The position numbers and the translations under genes are program-made. Source: HGM04593 sp045636125 (lineage in GTDB: Bacteria; Bacteroidota; Bacteroidia; Bacteroidales; Bacteroidaceae). Taken from it: DNA of 64,000 nt. This document shows positions 9,039-19,043 of this stretch, in pieces. The notes below the pieces were generated by a model. That model searched no databases, was not told the origin of the DNA, and worked only from the letters and a program-made list of their open reading frames with translations. The stretch's first letter is position 1. The number at the start of each line of letters is the position of its first letter. Where the stretch lies: NCBI GenBank assembly GCA_045636125.1, contig JAZTWX010000011.1, positions 1-64,000 on the forward strand, given 5' to 3'.

Positions 9039-9938
9039 TTAATAGCAGCCGGTTAAAACTGCAAGAATGAACTTTATGTGCAGCACGCGGGAGCGGGTTG
9101 CAATTTCCTTGCATCTCACAAGCGCCCACCTGGTTGCCAGATTCTTTTTATAACCCACAACCTTCTCGAGCAGCAAGCTATTCCCGTGCGGCAACACATC
9201 CTTGTACAAACGATAGAACTCGCACAGGTTCCTGTAACGTTCACCGTCGTTGCGTGCCAGCAGAAGACCGGCGCGCCTTTTTATCTTGCGCCACAAGCCA
9301 TCCTTTGCACCCACCACATTATTCCCGTGCTGGCGGTAATAGATGAACGAACGAGGGTCGGCATAAACAAAGCCACCCATAAAGATACAGGCCTTGTACA
9401 CCCAATCGTCGTGCATAAGCAAGGTTGCAGGGCTGCGCTGCGCAACAAAATCCTTTAGGCGCCTGTTAAAAACCATTGTACAGCCCGTTGCCGGGTTGGT
9501 TACAACAGCTTCGCCCGGGGTAAGCAGGTGGTTTATATTCATTTCGCCGTATACATTGAGACCGACATCGGTCAATGTCAGCGAGCTCATATACAATGCA
9601 TACTCGCCTGCGTGGGGCTCCAGTTTTTCAACAGCAGCGGCAAGTTTTTCGGGCAACCAATAGTCGTCCTGGTCGCAAAAGGCATAAAAATCGGCATCAG
9701 GCGCATTGCACAGCAAATTCATAAAGCTGAGTGCCGAACGCAAATTCTTGCCACTGTACCACGAAAGCACACCACTCGCCTGCCATTTATCGAGAATAGC
9801 GGTGGTTGAGTCGGTGGAGCCGTCATCGCGCACAAGAATAGAAACCTCTACCCCCTTTTGCGCAACAATGGAGCGAATCTGCTCATCGAGGAATTTCTCC
9901 CCGTTGTAAGTAGACATCAGAACCTGCACCCTTCTCAT
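9039..9938 (-). CDS. Family 2 glycosyltransferase, rhamnosyltransferase-like
   Basis: A 299-residue GT2 enzyme with VQVLMSTYNGEKFLDEQIRS, VRDDGSTDSTTAILDKW and FCDQDDYWLPEKL as donor and metal-binding motifs. NPATGCTMVFNRRLKDFV and IYYRQHGNNVVGA are shared with the paralogue at 3800-4708, indicating an older duplication. The ATG at 9938 overlaps the stop of flippase 2 (ATGA), so the two are probably co-translated. It probably adds one residue of the repeat unit. Confidence 0.88.
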   Translation of the reverse strand: MRRVQVLMSTYNGEKFLDEQIRSIVAQKGVEVSILVRDDGSTDSTTAILDKWQASGVLSWYSGKNLRSALSFMNLLCNAPDADFYAFCDQDDYWLPEKLAAAVEKLEPHAGEYALYMSSLTLTDVGLNVYGEMNINHLLTPGEAVVTNPATGCTMVFNRRLKDFVAQRSPATLLMHDDWVYKACIFMGGFVYADPRSFIYYRQHGNNVVGAKDGLWRKIKRRAGLLLARNDGERYRNLCEFYRLYKDVLPHGNSLLLEKVVGYKKNLATRWALVRCKEIATRSRVLHIKFILAVLTGCY

Positions 9939-11500
9939 ATGCTGTTATTTTTTTTATGACGTACAAAAACCTTCTTCTTTATAGAAGATATAATACCCTT
10001 TACACACGCCTTCTCGTAACTTGTCATACACACAAAGTAGCCTACAGTTGCCATTGTGGCACAATTGAGCAACACGGTCACGGCCAGGCGCGCCGTTCTT
10101 GTTTGTGAGACAAGGAACACCCTGTCGCCCACAACATCGGCTATATAGAACGAGAGCAATGCAACCGCGACACAAGGCAGCAGAAGCTCAAACAGATATT
10201 GCAGCACGGGCATATCGGCATTTACGCGCGCTATCAACACACGGGCCACAAGGCATACAATCTCTTCGGCAATAATGCAATATACTATATAAGTGACAGG
10301 GTAGCCGAGGTGAAAGAATATGTACCCCGCAAGGAGAGGCATAAGATGCATAAAACCCACTATCAGCTGCTGCATTTTTATGCGACCGCAACTTTCGAGA
10401 CCAATCTGCTGCCCCATAGAGAGCTGGTTGATGAGGGTTACAAGCAAGAAACACTTGCAGAACTCAATGGTTCCTTCGGGCACTTTCACCAGCCACAAAT
10501 CGAGTATCATAGGCAGGTTCACATATATGGGAATAACCACTACGCAAAGCAGAAGGAACGTGAATTTTGATGCCATAAAAGCAAATTTCACCATATGCTC
10601 GTGACGCCCCGAAGCCTCGTTCTTCACAATAAGAGGGCGCAAAGGGCGCAACGAAGAGTTGGCGAAGAACAGTAGAAAGCCGTTCAGTTGCTGCGACAGA
10701 CCGTAGGCCGCATTTGTCACAAGGCCGAAAAAGCGGTTCAGCAACACCGCTACACCCTGGTATTTTGCAAGCGAGCAGGCAGCTCCAATGAGGTTCCAGC
10801 CCGCAAATTTCACCATACGTGACAAATAGCCTCTATCCACTATTCTGTGCCATTTGAACGTAGCCTCGTCGTAGTGTTTTATACAGAACCCCCTTTTCTT
10901 ATAGAAAGTGACAAAGCTTGACAGCATCACCAACGCTGCGTAAACAATAAGTTTATTCTCCTCAACAAACATTATTGCAACCGAGGCAAGCAACTTTATC
11001 ACCGAATCGAGAATGTTTATTGCAGCAATGGCAACAATATCCTCGCGAGCATTCATAAGCCCGTCGTATGGCACCGAAAGGATGGTGAACACCGCGCCGG
11101 CAACAACAAAGAAGAGCACGACAACAACATCGGTATGTAAATTGGCGGGAATATCGAGCCAGAATTCCACGGCACACCACCCGAGCGTCAAAAGCAAGAA
11201 GGCCGACAGCACCGCAATGCTTATGTGCGTTATCACATTGTTGTAGAACGCCTCGTTTATCTTGCTCTGCTCATTCTCACCGATGGCATAGGACATAAAA
11301 CGTTGCGTGGCAACCGACATTGCGACATTCACAAAAGAGAACATTGCGACCATATTGGCCACCAGCACATACGCGCCATACTCCACGCTGCCAAGTGCCA
11401 AAAGCACAAGCCTCGTAACAAGCAACGTAACGAATATGGAAACAACCATATTCACATACAGCGCCATACTGTTAAGAACTACCCTATTCGCCGTTCTCAT
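9935..11500 (-). CDS. Wzx-type polysaccharide flippase 2
   Basis: A 521-residue MOP-superfamily membrane protein with about twelve to fourteen hydrophobic segments. The opening resembles flippase 1 (LGSVEYGAYVLVANMVAMFS and QRFMSYAIGENEQ against LGVVDYGLFDVVGA and QRFITFAIGKGDD), so it is a distant paralogue. Its start overlaps the end of the upstream acyltransferase by 17 bases. The C-terminus is basic (SSIKKKVFVRHKK), fitting a cytoplasmic tail. Two flippases in one locus suggest two lipid-linked substrates or two merged loci. Confidence 0.88.
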   Translation of the reverse strand: MRTANRVVLNSMALYVNMVVSIFVTLLVTRLVLLALGSVEYGAYVLVANMVAMFSFVNVAMSVATQRFMSYAIGENEQSKINEAFYNNVITHISIAVLSAFLLLTLGWCAVEFWLDIPANLHTDVVVVLFFVVAGAVFTILSVPYDGLMNAREDIVAIAAINILDSVIKLLASVAIMFVEENKLIVYAALVMLSSFVTFYKKRGFCIKHYDEATFKWHRIVDRGYLSRMVKFAGWNLIGAACSLAKYQGVAVLLNRFFGLVTNAAYGLSQQLNGFLLFFANSSLRPLRPLIVKNEASGRHEHMVKFAFMASKFTFLLLCVVVIPIYVNLPMILDLWLVKVPEGTIEFCKCFLLVTLINQLSMGQQIGLESCGRIKMQQLIVGFMHLMPLLAGYIFFHLGYPVTYIVYCIIAEEIVCLVARVLIARVNADMPVLQYLFELLLPCVAVALLSFYIADVVGDRVFLVSQTRTARLAVTVLLNCATMATVGYFVCMTSYEKACVKGIISSIKKKVFVRHKKNNSI

Positions 11501-12197
11501 AATAGTCTACACCAAAAGATGACATTTTTTCCTGCAACAACGCCTTTTCGGGCAGTGACATTGAATCAACCCCCAGCGTCTTCACATCCTTGAAGACCGT
11601 TGCGTACAACGCATCGACCTCCTCGACGGGCAGCCTGTCGGCCGGAGCATAGAGCATCGATTCGTGTTTAAGGAGCTGTTCTTTTGTAAAGCGGGCAGCA
11701 ATGACCTTTGCAGGCGAGCCGGCAACTACAGCATAAGGCGGAACGGGCTTTGTTACAATGGTGCCGGCAGCAACCACCGCTCCCCGGCCCACACGGCTAC
11801 GGGACAAGAGCACACTGTTTGCACCCACCCAGGCATCCTCCTCAACCACCACGGTAGCCTTGACATCGTTTATGTGCAGATTGCTGAAGAACTGCGGGAG
11901 ACCCACCGTGGGCGTGTGCTCACTGGCAATAATAGTGCACCCTGCACCAATTGCCGAGTATTTTTTTACAACAAACTTTCCGCCTGCGCTTATAACCCTC
12001 ACGCCCGGTTGCAGGCGCGTATAATCGTCGAGTTCCACCAATGAAGGGTCGAGGTAGAGCGGGCCGAACAACTGTGTGTGCTTTCCGCACTTTGCATAAT
12101 ATTTTCTTTTTGTGTTCTTTATGTTTACTATGTAGGGCGAGCGCCAGCGCACCCAAGCAACATCGGAAAACAGTTTCTTAATAAATTCCTTTATCAT
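11484..12197 (-). CDS. Hexapeptide-repeat acyltransferase (capsule modification)
   Basis: A 237-residue left-handed beta-helix acyltransferase. The repeats are visible from about residue 40 (YTRLQPGVRVISAGGKFV, SAIGAGCTIIASEHTPTVG, AWVGANSVLLSRSRVGRGAV) and end in the standard VVAAGTIVTKPVPPYAVVAG. The His in ASEHTP is a candidate catalytic base. A C-terminal helical extension of about 50 residues follows the core. It would O-acetylate a sugar in the polymer; the exact substrate is unknown. The ATG at 12197 is the first start in the frame. Confidence 0.85.
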   Translation of the reverse strand: MIKEFIKKLFSDVAWVRWRSPYIVNIKNTKRKYYAKCGKHTQLFGPLYLDPSLVELDDYTRLQPGVRVISAGGKFVVKKYSAIGAGCTIIASEHTPTVGLPQFFSNLHINDVKATVVVEEDAWVGANSVLLSRSRVGRGAVVAAGTIVTKPVPPYAVVAGSPAKVIAARFTKEQLLKHESMLYAPADRLPVEEVDALYATVFKDVKTLGVDSMSLPEKALLQEKMSSFGVDYYENGE

Positions 12198-12232
12198 AAG
12201 TCCCCTATATTATACAAAAGCATTAAAGCTTT

Positions 12233-12661
12233 TTACCATCTCACAAAGTAATAGTTACCATAATCGCTCTCCAAATGCAGAGCCTTGTCGTTGAGCCCAC
12301 GCACCTTGAATTTCATTATGCCATCGAATATGAAATATTTTTCCAGAGCCTCCATACTGCAAATCCCTTCGATGCCCGGGTGCTCATAAAAGTCGTTCAT
12401 TGTTATTACACCACCTTTATGCTCGAATTTTGCCATATAGAGCTGTGGAGCAGCTTCGGGGTAATACTCCCCCAGGAGCACCAAATGTCGCTGGAAACTA
12501 TAGTATATGCCTTCGGGGGTGCATACAGAGCCATTTTCGCCCTGCAGTTCCACCTTCTGCAGCTTCCACATTCCGTCGAGCTCGCCATTTTCAAAAGCCT
12601 TGTCGCAAGAGAAAAACGCGAACATCAACGACAATGCAATAAATATATAAGCATTTTTCAT
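12233..12661 (-). CDS. Lipocalin-like lipoprotein in the capsule locus
   Basis: A 142-residue predicted lipoprotein. A short hydrophobic signal ends in a lipobox (FAFFSC), followed by GELDGMWKLQKVEL, a pattern common to small lipocalin-like proteins of Bacteroidales, and beta-rich sequence to the end (SDYGNYYFVRW). I start at ATG 12661; ATG 12664 and TTG 12670 are alternatives. It sits between the Wzi gene and the acyltransferase, so it may be an envelope accessory factor for polymer export. Lipoprotein status is well supported; the lipocalin-like fold is a guess from sequence pattern. Confidence 0.65.
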   Translation of the reverse strand: MKNAYIFIALSLMFAFFSCDKAFENGELDGMWKLQKVELQGENGSVCTPEGIYYSFQRHLVLLGEYYPEAAPQLYMAKFEHKGGVITMNDFYEHPGIEGICSMEALEKYFIFDGIMKFKVRGLNDKALHLESDYGNYYFVRW

Positions 12662-12674
12662 CATCAGCAACTTT

Positions 12675-14261
12675 TTACTTGAAAATACCTGTTTTTATGA
12701 AAGAAAACATAACTCCCACATTATCGCCCAACCAATCACTCTTGTCGCAAGCCACCGAAATGGTTGCCGCCCAAGAGGATGCACGCGGTGCATACCCGGC
12801 ATCAACAACCACCGATGTCGAATATTTCTTCTCGTTGAACGGGTTGTAGTACGTGCCCCAATTTTCGCTATATGTATACATTAACCTGTATACAATTGCG
12901 CCGTCGCGGCCGAAAGCACCGTTCACCGCTGCGTGATGGGCTATGAGCCTGTTACCAGCAAAGCCCAGATTACCGTTCCTGTTGTAAACGGGCGAAAATA
13001 CAAGCGGGTTACCCATTCCCATTCCAAAATTGTGCCAGCCGGCATATATCGCGTGGTTGTAGTAGTTATCCTGCCCGTCCATCTGCTCGGTGTAGAAGGG
13101 ACCCGGGTCGTTGTAGCCCGCACCACTCTGGTCGTATGTCGAGAGATATTCATACGTTACGTTTGATACAAATGGCAGAAAATCGCTCTTGTTGCACACA
13201 TTCACGCCCAACAACATATCGCGCCACGGGTAGTATATTATATTACGGTTGCCGAAGCTGTCGGCCTGATATTCAAAGAAGAAGAGCTGCGAGAAATCTT
13301 CAAAAAGATGTTGCATATAGAATGTGACATCGGCAGGCTTTGCGTGCAGGGTAAGGGCCACGTTCCAATTGCCCACCTGGTTACCCGAAATGTTCGACTG
13401 CTCGGTGTCGGGGGTATCGGAGCTACCGCCAAGAGGGATGAAAGCCTTCAAGTATTCGGCAAAGCCTTTGGGCATTGAAACAACCTTTCCCTTGCCGTGG
13501 CGGTAAGTGTCGCCACCGAACTGCGAATACATTTCCAGCCCACCCTCAAAGGTGACAGGGAACTTTTCGGGCTTGCCCACTTTTATGAACATTGCCTTGC
13601 TGTGATAGAGCACATTTTTTGTATAATGCGTGTGGGGGTTCCCCTTTGAAAAATCCTCCTGGAAATTATGGTCCAGGAAAAGACCGTAAGCTATGTGACC
13701 GCGGGCACTCAACCACCCGTTTGTTCCATACACAGGAATATATCCAGGAACCTCCAGCCTCACTTGAGGCACAGGACGGCTGTTTCCGCTGTACACAAGC
13801 CCTCCGCTGCCAAGCATCTCAAAGGGCGAGGCATAGAAGAGCGGGAGAGTGTTACGTTGCAGGCTGTCGGCCGCATATATTCTTTTCCGCGAAGTTTCGC
13901 CGCAACGCTCCTTCTGCCCCACCGACAAGGCTATCTTACGCCACTCCAGCCGGGCATACAGCTGTTGCAATGATATTTTGTCATATATGTCATACCCCGC
14001 CAGCACATCGGCCGCACACTCATATTTTACTTTGTTCCCAAGCAAGGTTCCCTGCGCCGCAAGCCCCATTCGCGTGTAACCGTTGGCACTTTCCACAGAA
14101 GAGACACCTTGCCTGTCGGCTGTGAGCCAGAAAGGTGCATAATCGCCCTTTGCGGCAATTGAGTTCAATGCCACATAATAGCCCACCGAGCTCTCCTGGG
14201 CAAAAAGCCCCAAGAACGCGACAAGCGGCAATATTATAGCGAGTATATATCTTTTATTCAT
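12675..14261 (-). CDS. Capsule assembly protein Wzi
   Basis: A 528-residue outer-membrane beta-barrel protein. Wzi holds capsule at the cell surface in other bacteria. The signal peptide (KRYILAIILPLVAFLGLFAQ) is followed by a Wzi-like N-terminus (APFWLTADRQGVSS) and alternating aromatic beta-strand sequence ending in an aromatic/Lys tail. The start at 14261 gives a proper signal peptide; upstream in-frame codons to 14384 lie in the next gene and look non-native. Within the family the segment GNPLVFSPVYNRNG is characteristic. It lies ten bases after the polymerase/ligase gene. Confidence 0.85.
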   Translation of the reverse strand: MNKRYILAIILPLVAFLGLFAQESSVGYYVALNSIAAKGDYAPFWLTADRQGVSSVESANGYTRMGLAAQGTLLGNKVKYECAADVLAGYDIYDKISLQQLYARLEWRKIALSVGQKERCGETSRKRIYAADSLQRNTLPLFYASPFEMLGSGGLVYSGNSRPVPQVRLEVPGYIPVYGTNGWLSARGHIAYGLFLDHNFQEDFSKGNPHTHYTKNVLYHSKAMFIKVGKPEKFPVTFEGGLEMYSQFGGDTYRHGKGKVVSMPKGFAEYLKAFIPLGGSSDTPDTEQSNISGNQVGNWNVALTLHAKPADVTFYMQHLFEDFSQLFFFEYQADSFGNRNIIYYPWRDMLLGVNVCNKSDFLPFVSNVTYEYLSTYDQSGAGYNDPGPFYTEQMDGQDNYYNHAIYAGWHNFGMGMGNPLVFSPVYNRNGNLGFAGNRLIAHHAAVNGAFGRDGAIVYRLMYTYSENWGTYYNPFNEKKYSTSVVVDAGYAPRASSWAATISVACDKSDWLGDNVGVMFSFIKTGIFK

Positions 14262-14271
14262 AACAGGCAAT

Positions 14272-15456
14272 TTAATTTTCGTGGGCAGGTTCCACACAAT
14301 TACGCTCCACAAAGCTGTAGACAGTGAGAACCACCAACATTCCGGTTGAAGACAAGAGCAATGGGTTTGTACCCGCAATAACAAGGTATATTATGAACGA
14401 GATTGCCACCGCAATTGCCTCGTCGTTTTTGTTGAAAAAACGAAGCATCACAAAAAGAGGGCGCACCAGCACATAAAGAATGGGCAGGCAGAGAATGCCG
14501 TAATTACGCACCATCTCAATATAGGTCCATTCGGTCTTGAGAGTCATCTGGTGGAAACCGTCTGTGAAGAAATATGTTCCTGGGCCCTGCCCTGTGAACA
14601 GGAAAAGAGGATTTTCCGAAAACAGCACCTTGTACGACTCCAGGTGACCATATTTCACAAGGTTCGACGGCTCGCCCGTTTCGGCCAGCAATTTCACAAG
14701 CACCACCAACAGCCCAATGGCCGTTACTGCACAAAGCGGGTACACGATATACCTCAAATAGCGGCGGTTGCGCATAAATATAAGGCACAGGCAACCACAC
14801 AGCACACAAGGCAGCAACATAGAACTGCGCGTTCCGCTAATTGCAAGCATATTCACCAACGCCGCAACAAGCAAAATATCCAACAGCTTTTTCTTCCCCT
14901 TTTTCATTAGCGAGAAGAGGGCGACACCCAGCACAATCATAAACGCCGCGGTCGACTTATAGTACATAGAGAACATACTCACTCCCAAAAACACTCGGCG
15001 CGACATCATTATTGTGTGGTCGTGAGCCTTCATAAAGTTATATATATGCCCCTCGGTATACGGGAAGAAGGCTATAACCCAAAAGAGAGTGATTGCTATG
15101 AGCGCTGTCGCCAGCATAGGGATTTTCGACAATGCTATTATGTCGTAATGTCGCACCCACGGCAGGAAACAGAGAATCATAAACGATGTTACGCACGCCT
15201 TCAGCTCGTCGTAATCTACAACCGCCTGCCTCATCTGGGCAAACAGCCACGCCACAAGCACTGCAATAATGGGAATAAAGGAGTAAAGAAGCTTGCCCCA
15301 GTCGGCCTTCAGAAAAAGGAGGTTGAAAGCCATAAAAAGTGCAAAAACAGGGATTTTAAGGTGCAGGATGGTATTTGTAGGGTCGGCTACGAATAATAAT
15401 ATCAGTAGCATACACAAACAATTTCCCACACGCTGAACCGCACTTTGCCCCTTCAT
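14272..15456 (-). CDS. O-antigen ligase / Wzy-like membrane protein
   Basis: A 394-residue polytopic membrane protein. About ten hydrophobic segments and a long loop containing the segment FTGQGPGTYFFTDGFHQMTL match the Wzy_C/O-antigen-ligase family, whose members either polymerise repeat units or ligate polymer to lipid. The gene overlaps the Wzz stop by one base (TAATG) and lies upstream of Wzi. Together with the EpsG-type gene at 4733-5773 it makes two polymerase candidates in one locus. I cannot tell ligase from polymerase by sequence. Confidence 0.8.
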   Translation of the reverse strand: MKGQSAVQRVGNCLCMLLILLFVADPTNTILHLKIPVFALFMAFNLLFLKADWGKLLYSFIPIIAVLVAWLFAQMRQAVVDYDELKACVTSFMILCFLPWVRHYDIIALSKIPMLATALIAITLFWVIAFFPYTEGHIYNFMKAHDHTIMMSRRVFLGVSMFSMYYKSTAAFMIVLGVALFSLMKKGKKKLLDILLVAALVNMLAISGTRSSMLLPCVLCGCLCLIFMRNRRYLRYIVYPLCAVTAIGLLVVLVKLLAETGEPSNLVKYGHLESYKVLFSENPLFLFTGQGPGTYFFTDGFHQMTLKTEWTYIEMVRNYGILCLPILYVLVRPLFVMLRFFNKNDEAIAVAISFIIYLVIAGTNPLLLSSTGMLVVLTVYSFVERNCVEPAHEN

Positions 15457-16469
15457 TACCTTTTCATTAGGCTGCTTAACAGTAATTTAAGAGTTGCAAG
15501 GAAGAAGCCGGCAAAAAGAGCCACCAGTACAATGAGGTTGCTTTTTGGCGACACCGGCGCACCGGGAACCGTAGCAGCCTCAACAATTGAGTACACGGGA
15601 GCCGCTTCAAGCATTTTCACTCTTGCGCTCTGCGCCTGTGTCATCATTTGCATATATGCAGCGTAGGCAAGCTCCTGCTCACCCTTCAAGAACGAGCACT
15701 GCAATTCATATACCGGCGATTTTGTGTTTTTACCATCGGCAACATAAGATGCGTACCTTTGCTGCGCCGCCATATAATTCCCGCGCAAGCTGTCGGCAAG
15801 CTGCGAAATTGCATTATAGTCGACCGATGTCTTTTTGGTGCGGTAATCAACGATATAATCGTTCAGATACTCCACAAGCGAGTCGGCAACAACCTTGCAC
15901 ACAGGGGGATACTGGTCGTGAACTGTTACAAGGATTACACCTTTTATTTTGTCCACCGTGCAGATTACGTTGTTTCTGATATCGGCATTCGCTGCACCGT
16001 CGGGCACAGTGGTGATATTGGCAGTAGAGCCCTTGAACCACTTTGCGGGATAGCTCCACCACGCTGTTTTTGTATTTTTCACAAGATGGGTGGCATATGT
16101 AATTGAGGAGCCGTCTATGGGAGACTCCACTTTCACACCGCCCAGGCGTGTGAGGAACTTGTTCGACGAAACTATCATCGGGTACATATCAACCGAGTAT
16201 GCATCCTTGGCAAGATAGCTTAGGTTGATGCCTGCCATTCCCGCCATACTCATTAGAGCCGAATTTACTCCCGTGGGGTACGATTCGGGCACAAGCACCA
16301 TGGTTGTAGAATAGTTTTTGGGTATGCTGAATGAGATTATCAATGCAACAACCAATGCCACACTGCAATACACAATGTATGTAACGCGCTTCGCCCACAT
16401 AAAAAGCAGACCTTTCTTAAGAAGCGTAAGGTCGTCGCGAAGCTCGGCCATTCTCGACTTGTTTTCCAT
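15456..16469 (-). CDS. Wzz-type chain-length determinant 2
   Basis: A 337-residue polysaccharide co-polymerase with a membrane segment at about 30-50, the post-membrane motif IPKNYSTTMVLVPESYPTG, a periplasmic helical region with VDYRTKKTSVDYNAISQLAD, and a second membrane segment near the C-terminus preceded by GAPVSPKSN. It lacks a kinase domain. Its position directly after the Wza-like exporter gene suggests that these two form the trans-envelope export pair. The paralogue at 7924-8988 is similar in size and topology. Confidence 0.88.
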   Translation of the reverse strand: MENKSRMAELRDDLTLLKKGLLFMWAKRVTYIVYCSVALVVALIISFSIPKNYSTTMVLVPESYPTGVNSALMSMAGMAGINLSYLAKDAYSVDMYPMIVSSNKFLTRLGGVKVESPIDGSSITYATHLVKNTKTAWWSYPAKWFKGSTANITTVPDGAANADIRNNVICTVDKIKGVILVTVHDQYPPVCKVVADSLVEYLNDYIVDYRTKKTSVDYNAISQLADSLRGNYMAAQQRYASYVADGKNTKSPVYELQCSFLKGEQELAYAAYMQMMTQAQSARVKMLEAAPVYSIVEAATVPGAPVSPKSNLIVLVALFAGFFLATLKLLLSSLMKR

Positions 16470-16498
16470 TTTAGCCTTGTATTTTTACGCAGGGATGA

Positions 16499-19042
16499 TT
16501 AATTCTTCAACATATTTATAATGGCAACAATCATTGTTGCGATAGATGCCGTAGATGTTCCTATGGCAGCAACCTCGGTAGCCGAAAGTTTGTTGCCCAC
16601 TCCCTTGCGGGGCACTATAATTTCGCAACCGGGCTCAACCACTTTTTTCGAGCGGCGCGACACGTTCACCACATTTCCGTTCATATATACAATGTATACA
16701 CCTTTTTTGCGGGCACTTATGCTGTAGCCTCCGGCGTGTTTAATGTAGTATTTAACGTTTTTACCCTTTTCGTAACTCAATGTAAGCGGGTGGTTCACCT
16801 CGCCGCTCACTCTTATGGTTGAAACATATTCGGGCACTTTCAGAACATCACCGTCGCGCAACACAATATCGCTCACCGAACCGGGGTTCTCCATTGCATC
16901 CTTCAGATTAATGGCTACGGAGTAAGTTTCACCAAGGTCCAGCTTTAGCATCATAAGCGAGTCGAGCACCTGTATATCAATGTCTTTTGCATTGTCGCGC
17001 AGGTTCTCCTCGAGCATCTGAATCTGTGCTGTCTTCATTGCCGACTCACGCATTTTACGCTCCTCGGGAGTCATTTTACGGTAGAGACAAGCTCCGTTAA
17101 CGTACGCAGTGCTTGTGAAACCACCGGCCGACTTTACAAGGTCGCTCAAGCGATAGTTGGTATTGGGGATAGCGTAACCACCGGAGAAGTTCACACAACC
17201 ATCGACCGTTACAATCTGTTTTTTTGAATAAGAGGGGTTCTTTCTCACGAACACCTCGTCGAAGGGCTGCAATATGAAAGCATTGTCGCCACTCAATTCA
17301 AAGCCATCTTTAACCGATATTGAAAAGACCTGCGCCATTGTTTCGCTGTTCTCCACGGCAAATGAGTCGATAACGGCGCGGTAGACATCTATCTTCATTA
17401 CCGATGCTGCACGGGTGAAGCCACCGGCCTGCAGAATGAGGTCTTTAACCGACACGTTGTCGGAATATTTATAGTTACCGGGGAAATTAATCTCTCCCTT
17501 AATGGTGAGTGTTCTTTCTTCGGCAGTCTTGAAGTCGACAGGAACGTAGAGAAGGTCGTTGTTCTTTAGTTTCACATCGGGCGCTGTTCCCGCAATCACT
17601 CCTTTTATATCAACCGCCTCGGTCTCTATTGTATTGTCAAAGTTGCGGTGCTGTAATATTGCGCGCTCCATAAAAGCACCCTCGGTGAGGCCGCCTGCAG
17701 CCTTCACAAGCTCACCCACTGTGGTTATTTTCTTGCCAAGCTCATACCGGCCGGGGTAGAAGACAGCTCCGGCAATCTCAATCATATTCGAGAAACGGGT
17801 GAGCATTGCATCCACCTTTACAGCATCGCCGTCCTTCATTTCAAACGACGCAGCCTCCTGCTTGTCCACGGTGTGCATTGAATACTCGCGGCCGCTCTTG
17901 CGTACAATATTTATATTATCGGTGTAAGCATCGCCGGCAAAGCCTCCTGCATAAGATATAACAGTGAGCATTGTTTCGCCGGGAATTATTTCGTAACGCA
18001 TAGGGCGTTTCACCTTACCCTGAAGATCGACCACCCCTTTATATGCTCCCACGCTTATTACATCATCGTCCTGCAGGCGTATGTTCGTGTCGGTCTTTCC
18101 GTTGAGAATATAGTCGTATACGTCGATGGTTGCCACCTTTTTCCCGTTACGGAACACTGCAATGTCGCGCAACGTGCCTATGGGCGAAATTCCACCCGCA
18201 GCATACAGCGCATTGAAAGCCGTAGAGAGAGCGCTCAAAGTGTAGGTTCCCGGGGTAACAACCTCGCCCATAACCTGCACCTGAATGGAACGTATCTTTC
18301 CTATAGTTACGCTTATTTTTGAACCCGAATATACATTATTCAACTGGTTGCCAAGATACTTGCTTGCATCGTCGAGTGTCTTCCCGGCAAGGAATATGGG
18401 GCCCACACCATCTATTACAATATAACCCTCGGCCGAAATATATTCGTCGATAGTTACCTGCGATGCACCCCAAATATCAATTATAACCTGGTCGCCCGCA
18501 CCCAATTTATAGGTAGCAGGGAGGGGGATATTAGCCGCAGGCTCGAATGTCAACATCTCATTGGTAAAAATATCGTGACCGAATATTTTCAGAGAATCGG
18601 CAATCTCCTCTTCCTCCTCCTCATATTCCTCTACAGCATATTCTTCGGTTTTTTCACCACTATTGAAATAGTCGTACAACGGCTCGTTTTTCGACGATTT
18701 CCTTTTCGCCTGCTTGCTTTTTACTTTGGTGCTCGACTGCGACACGGGATAATCGCCACTCTTGGGAGTGTAACGCACACGTTTTGAAGCCTGCGCATCG
18801 TCATCGTCAATTGCACCTACACCGCTTTTCTTGTCGGCTTTTGCTTTTAGGCTAATGCCTATTTTCTTTATCTGCTCAACCGACACGCCTTTCTTCAACA
18901 GTTTCTTTGTAATTTCCATTTCCGACACACCATTCTGGTGTTCTGCCATAATGAAATTCACAACCTGTTCGTCTGTCATACTCTGTGCCGCAACCAACTG
19001 GGCACAAAGCACAAAAGCGAGGAAGAATACTATTTTTTTCAT
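16499..19042 (-). CDS. Wza-like polysaccharide export protein with SLBB domains
   Basis: An 847-residue outer-membrane export protein. A signal peptide (KKIVFFLAFVLCAQLVAAQ) is followed by an acidic low-complexity region (residues 125-150, many Glu), a Poly_export domain (YKLGAGDQVIIDIWGAS) and a series of SLBB beta-grasp repeats (VMGEVVTPGTY, LQGKVKRPMRYE, IAGAVFYPGRYE, IKGEINFPGNYK, VDGCVNFSGGYA, VSGEVNHPLTLS). It ends in a hydrophobic segment. The length, well over twice that of E. coli Wza, is normal for Bacteroidota homologues. The start at 19042 gives the signal peptide; an upstream start at 19066 would overlap the previous gene. Confidence 0.9.
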   Translation of the reverse strand: MKKIVFFLAFVLCAQLVAAQSMTDEQVVNFIMAEHQNGVSEMEITKKLLKKGVSVEQIKKIGISLKAKADKKSGVGAIDDDDAQASKRVRYTPKSGDYPVSQSSTKVKSKQAKRKSSKNEPLYDYFNSGEKTEEYAVEEYEEEEEEIADSLKIFGHDIFTNEMLTFEPAANIPLPATYKLGAGDQVIIDIWGASQVTIDEYISAEGYIVIDGVGPIFLAGKTLDDASKYLGNQLNNVYSGSKISVTIGKIRSIQVQVMGEVVTPGTYTLSALSTAFNALYAAGGISPIGTLRDIAVFRNGKKVATIDVYDYILNGKTDTNIRLQDDDVISVGAYKGVVDLQGKVKRPMRYEIIPGETMLTVISYAGGFAGDAYTDNINIVRKSGREYSMHTVDKQEAASFEMKDGDAVKVDAMLTRFSNMIEIAGAVFYPGRYELGKKITTVGELVKAAGGLTEGAFMERAILQHRNFDNTIETEAVDIKGVIAGTAPDVKLKNNDLLYVPVDFKTAEERTLTIKGEINFPGNYKYSDNVSVKDLILQAGGFTRAASVMKIDVYRAVIDSFAVENSETMAQVFSISVKDGFELSGDNAFILQPFDEVFVRKNPSYSKKQIVTVDGCVNFSGGYAIPNTNYRLSDLVKSAGGFTSTAYVNGACLYRKMTPEERKMRESAMKTAQIQMLEENLRDNAKDIDIQVLDSLMMLKLDLGETYSVAINLKDAMENPGSVSDIVLRDGDVLKVPEYVSTIRVSGEVNHPLTLSYEKGKNVKYYIKHAGGYSISARKKGVYIVYMNGNVVNVSRRSKKVVEPGCEIIVPRKGVGNKLSATEVAAIGTSTASIATMIVAIINMLKN

Positions 19043-19043
19043 A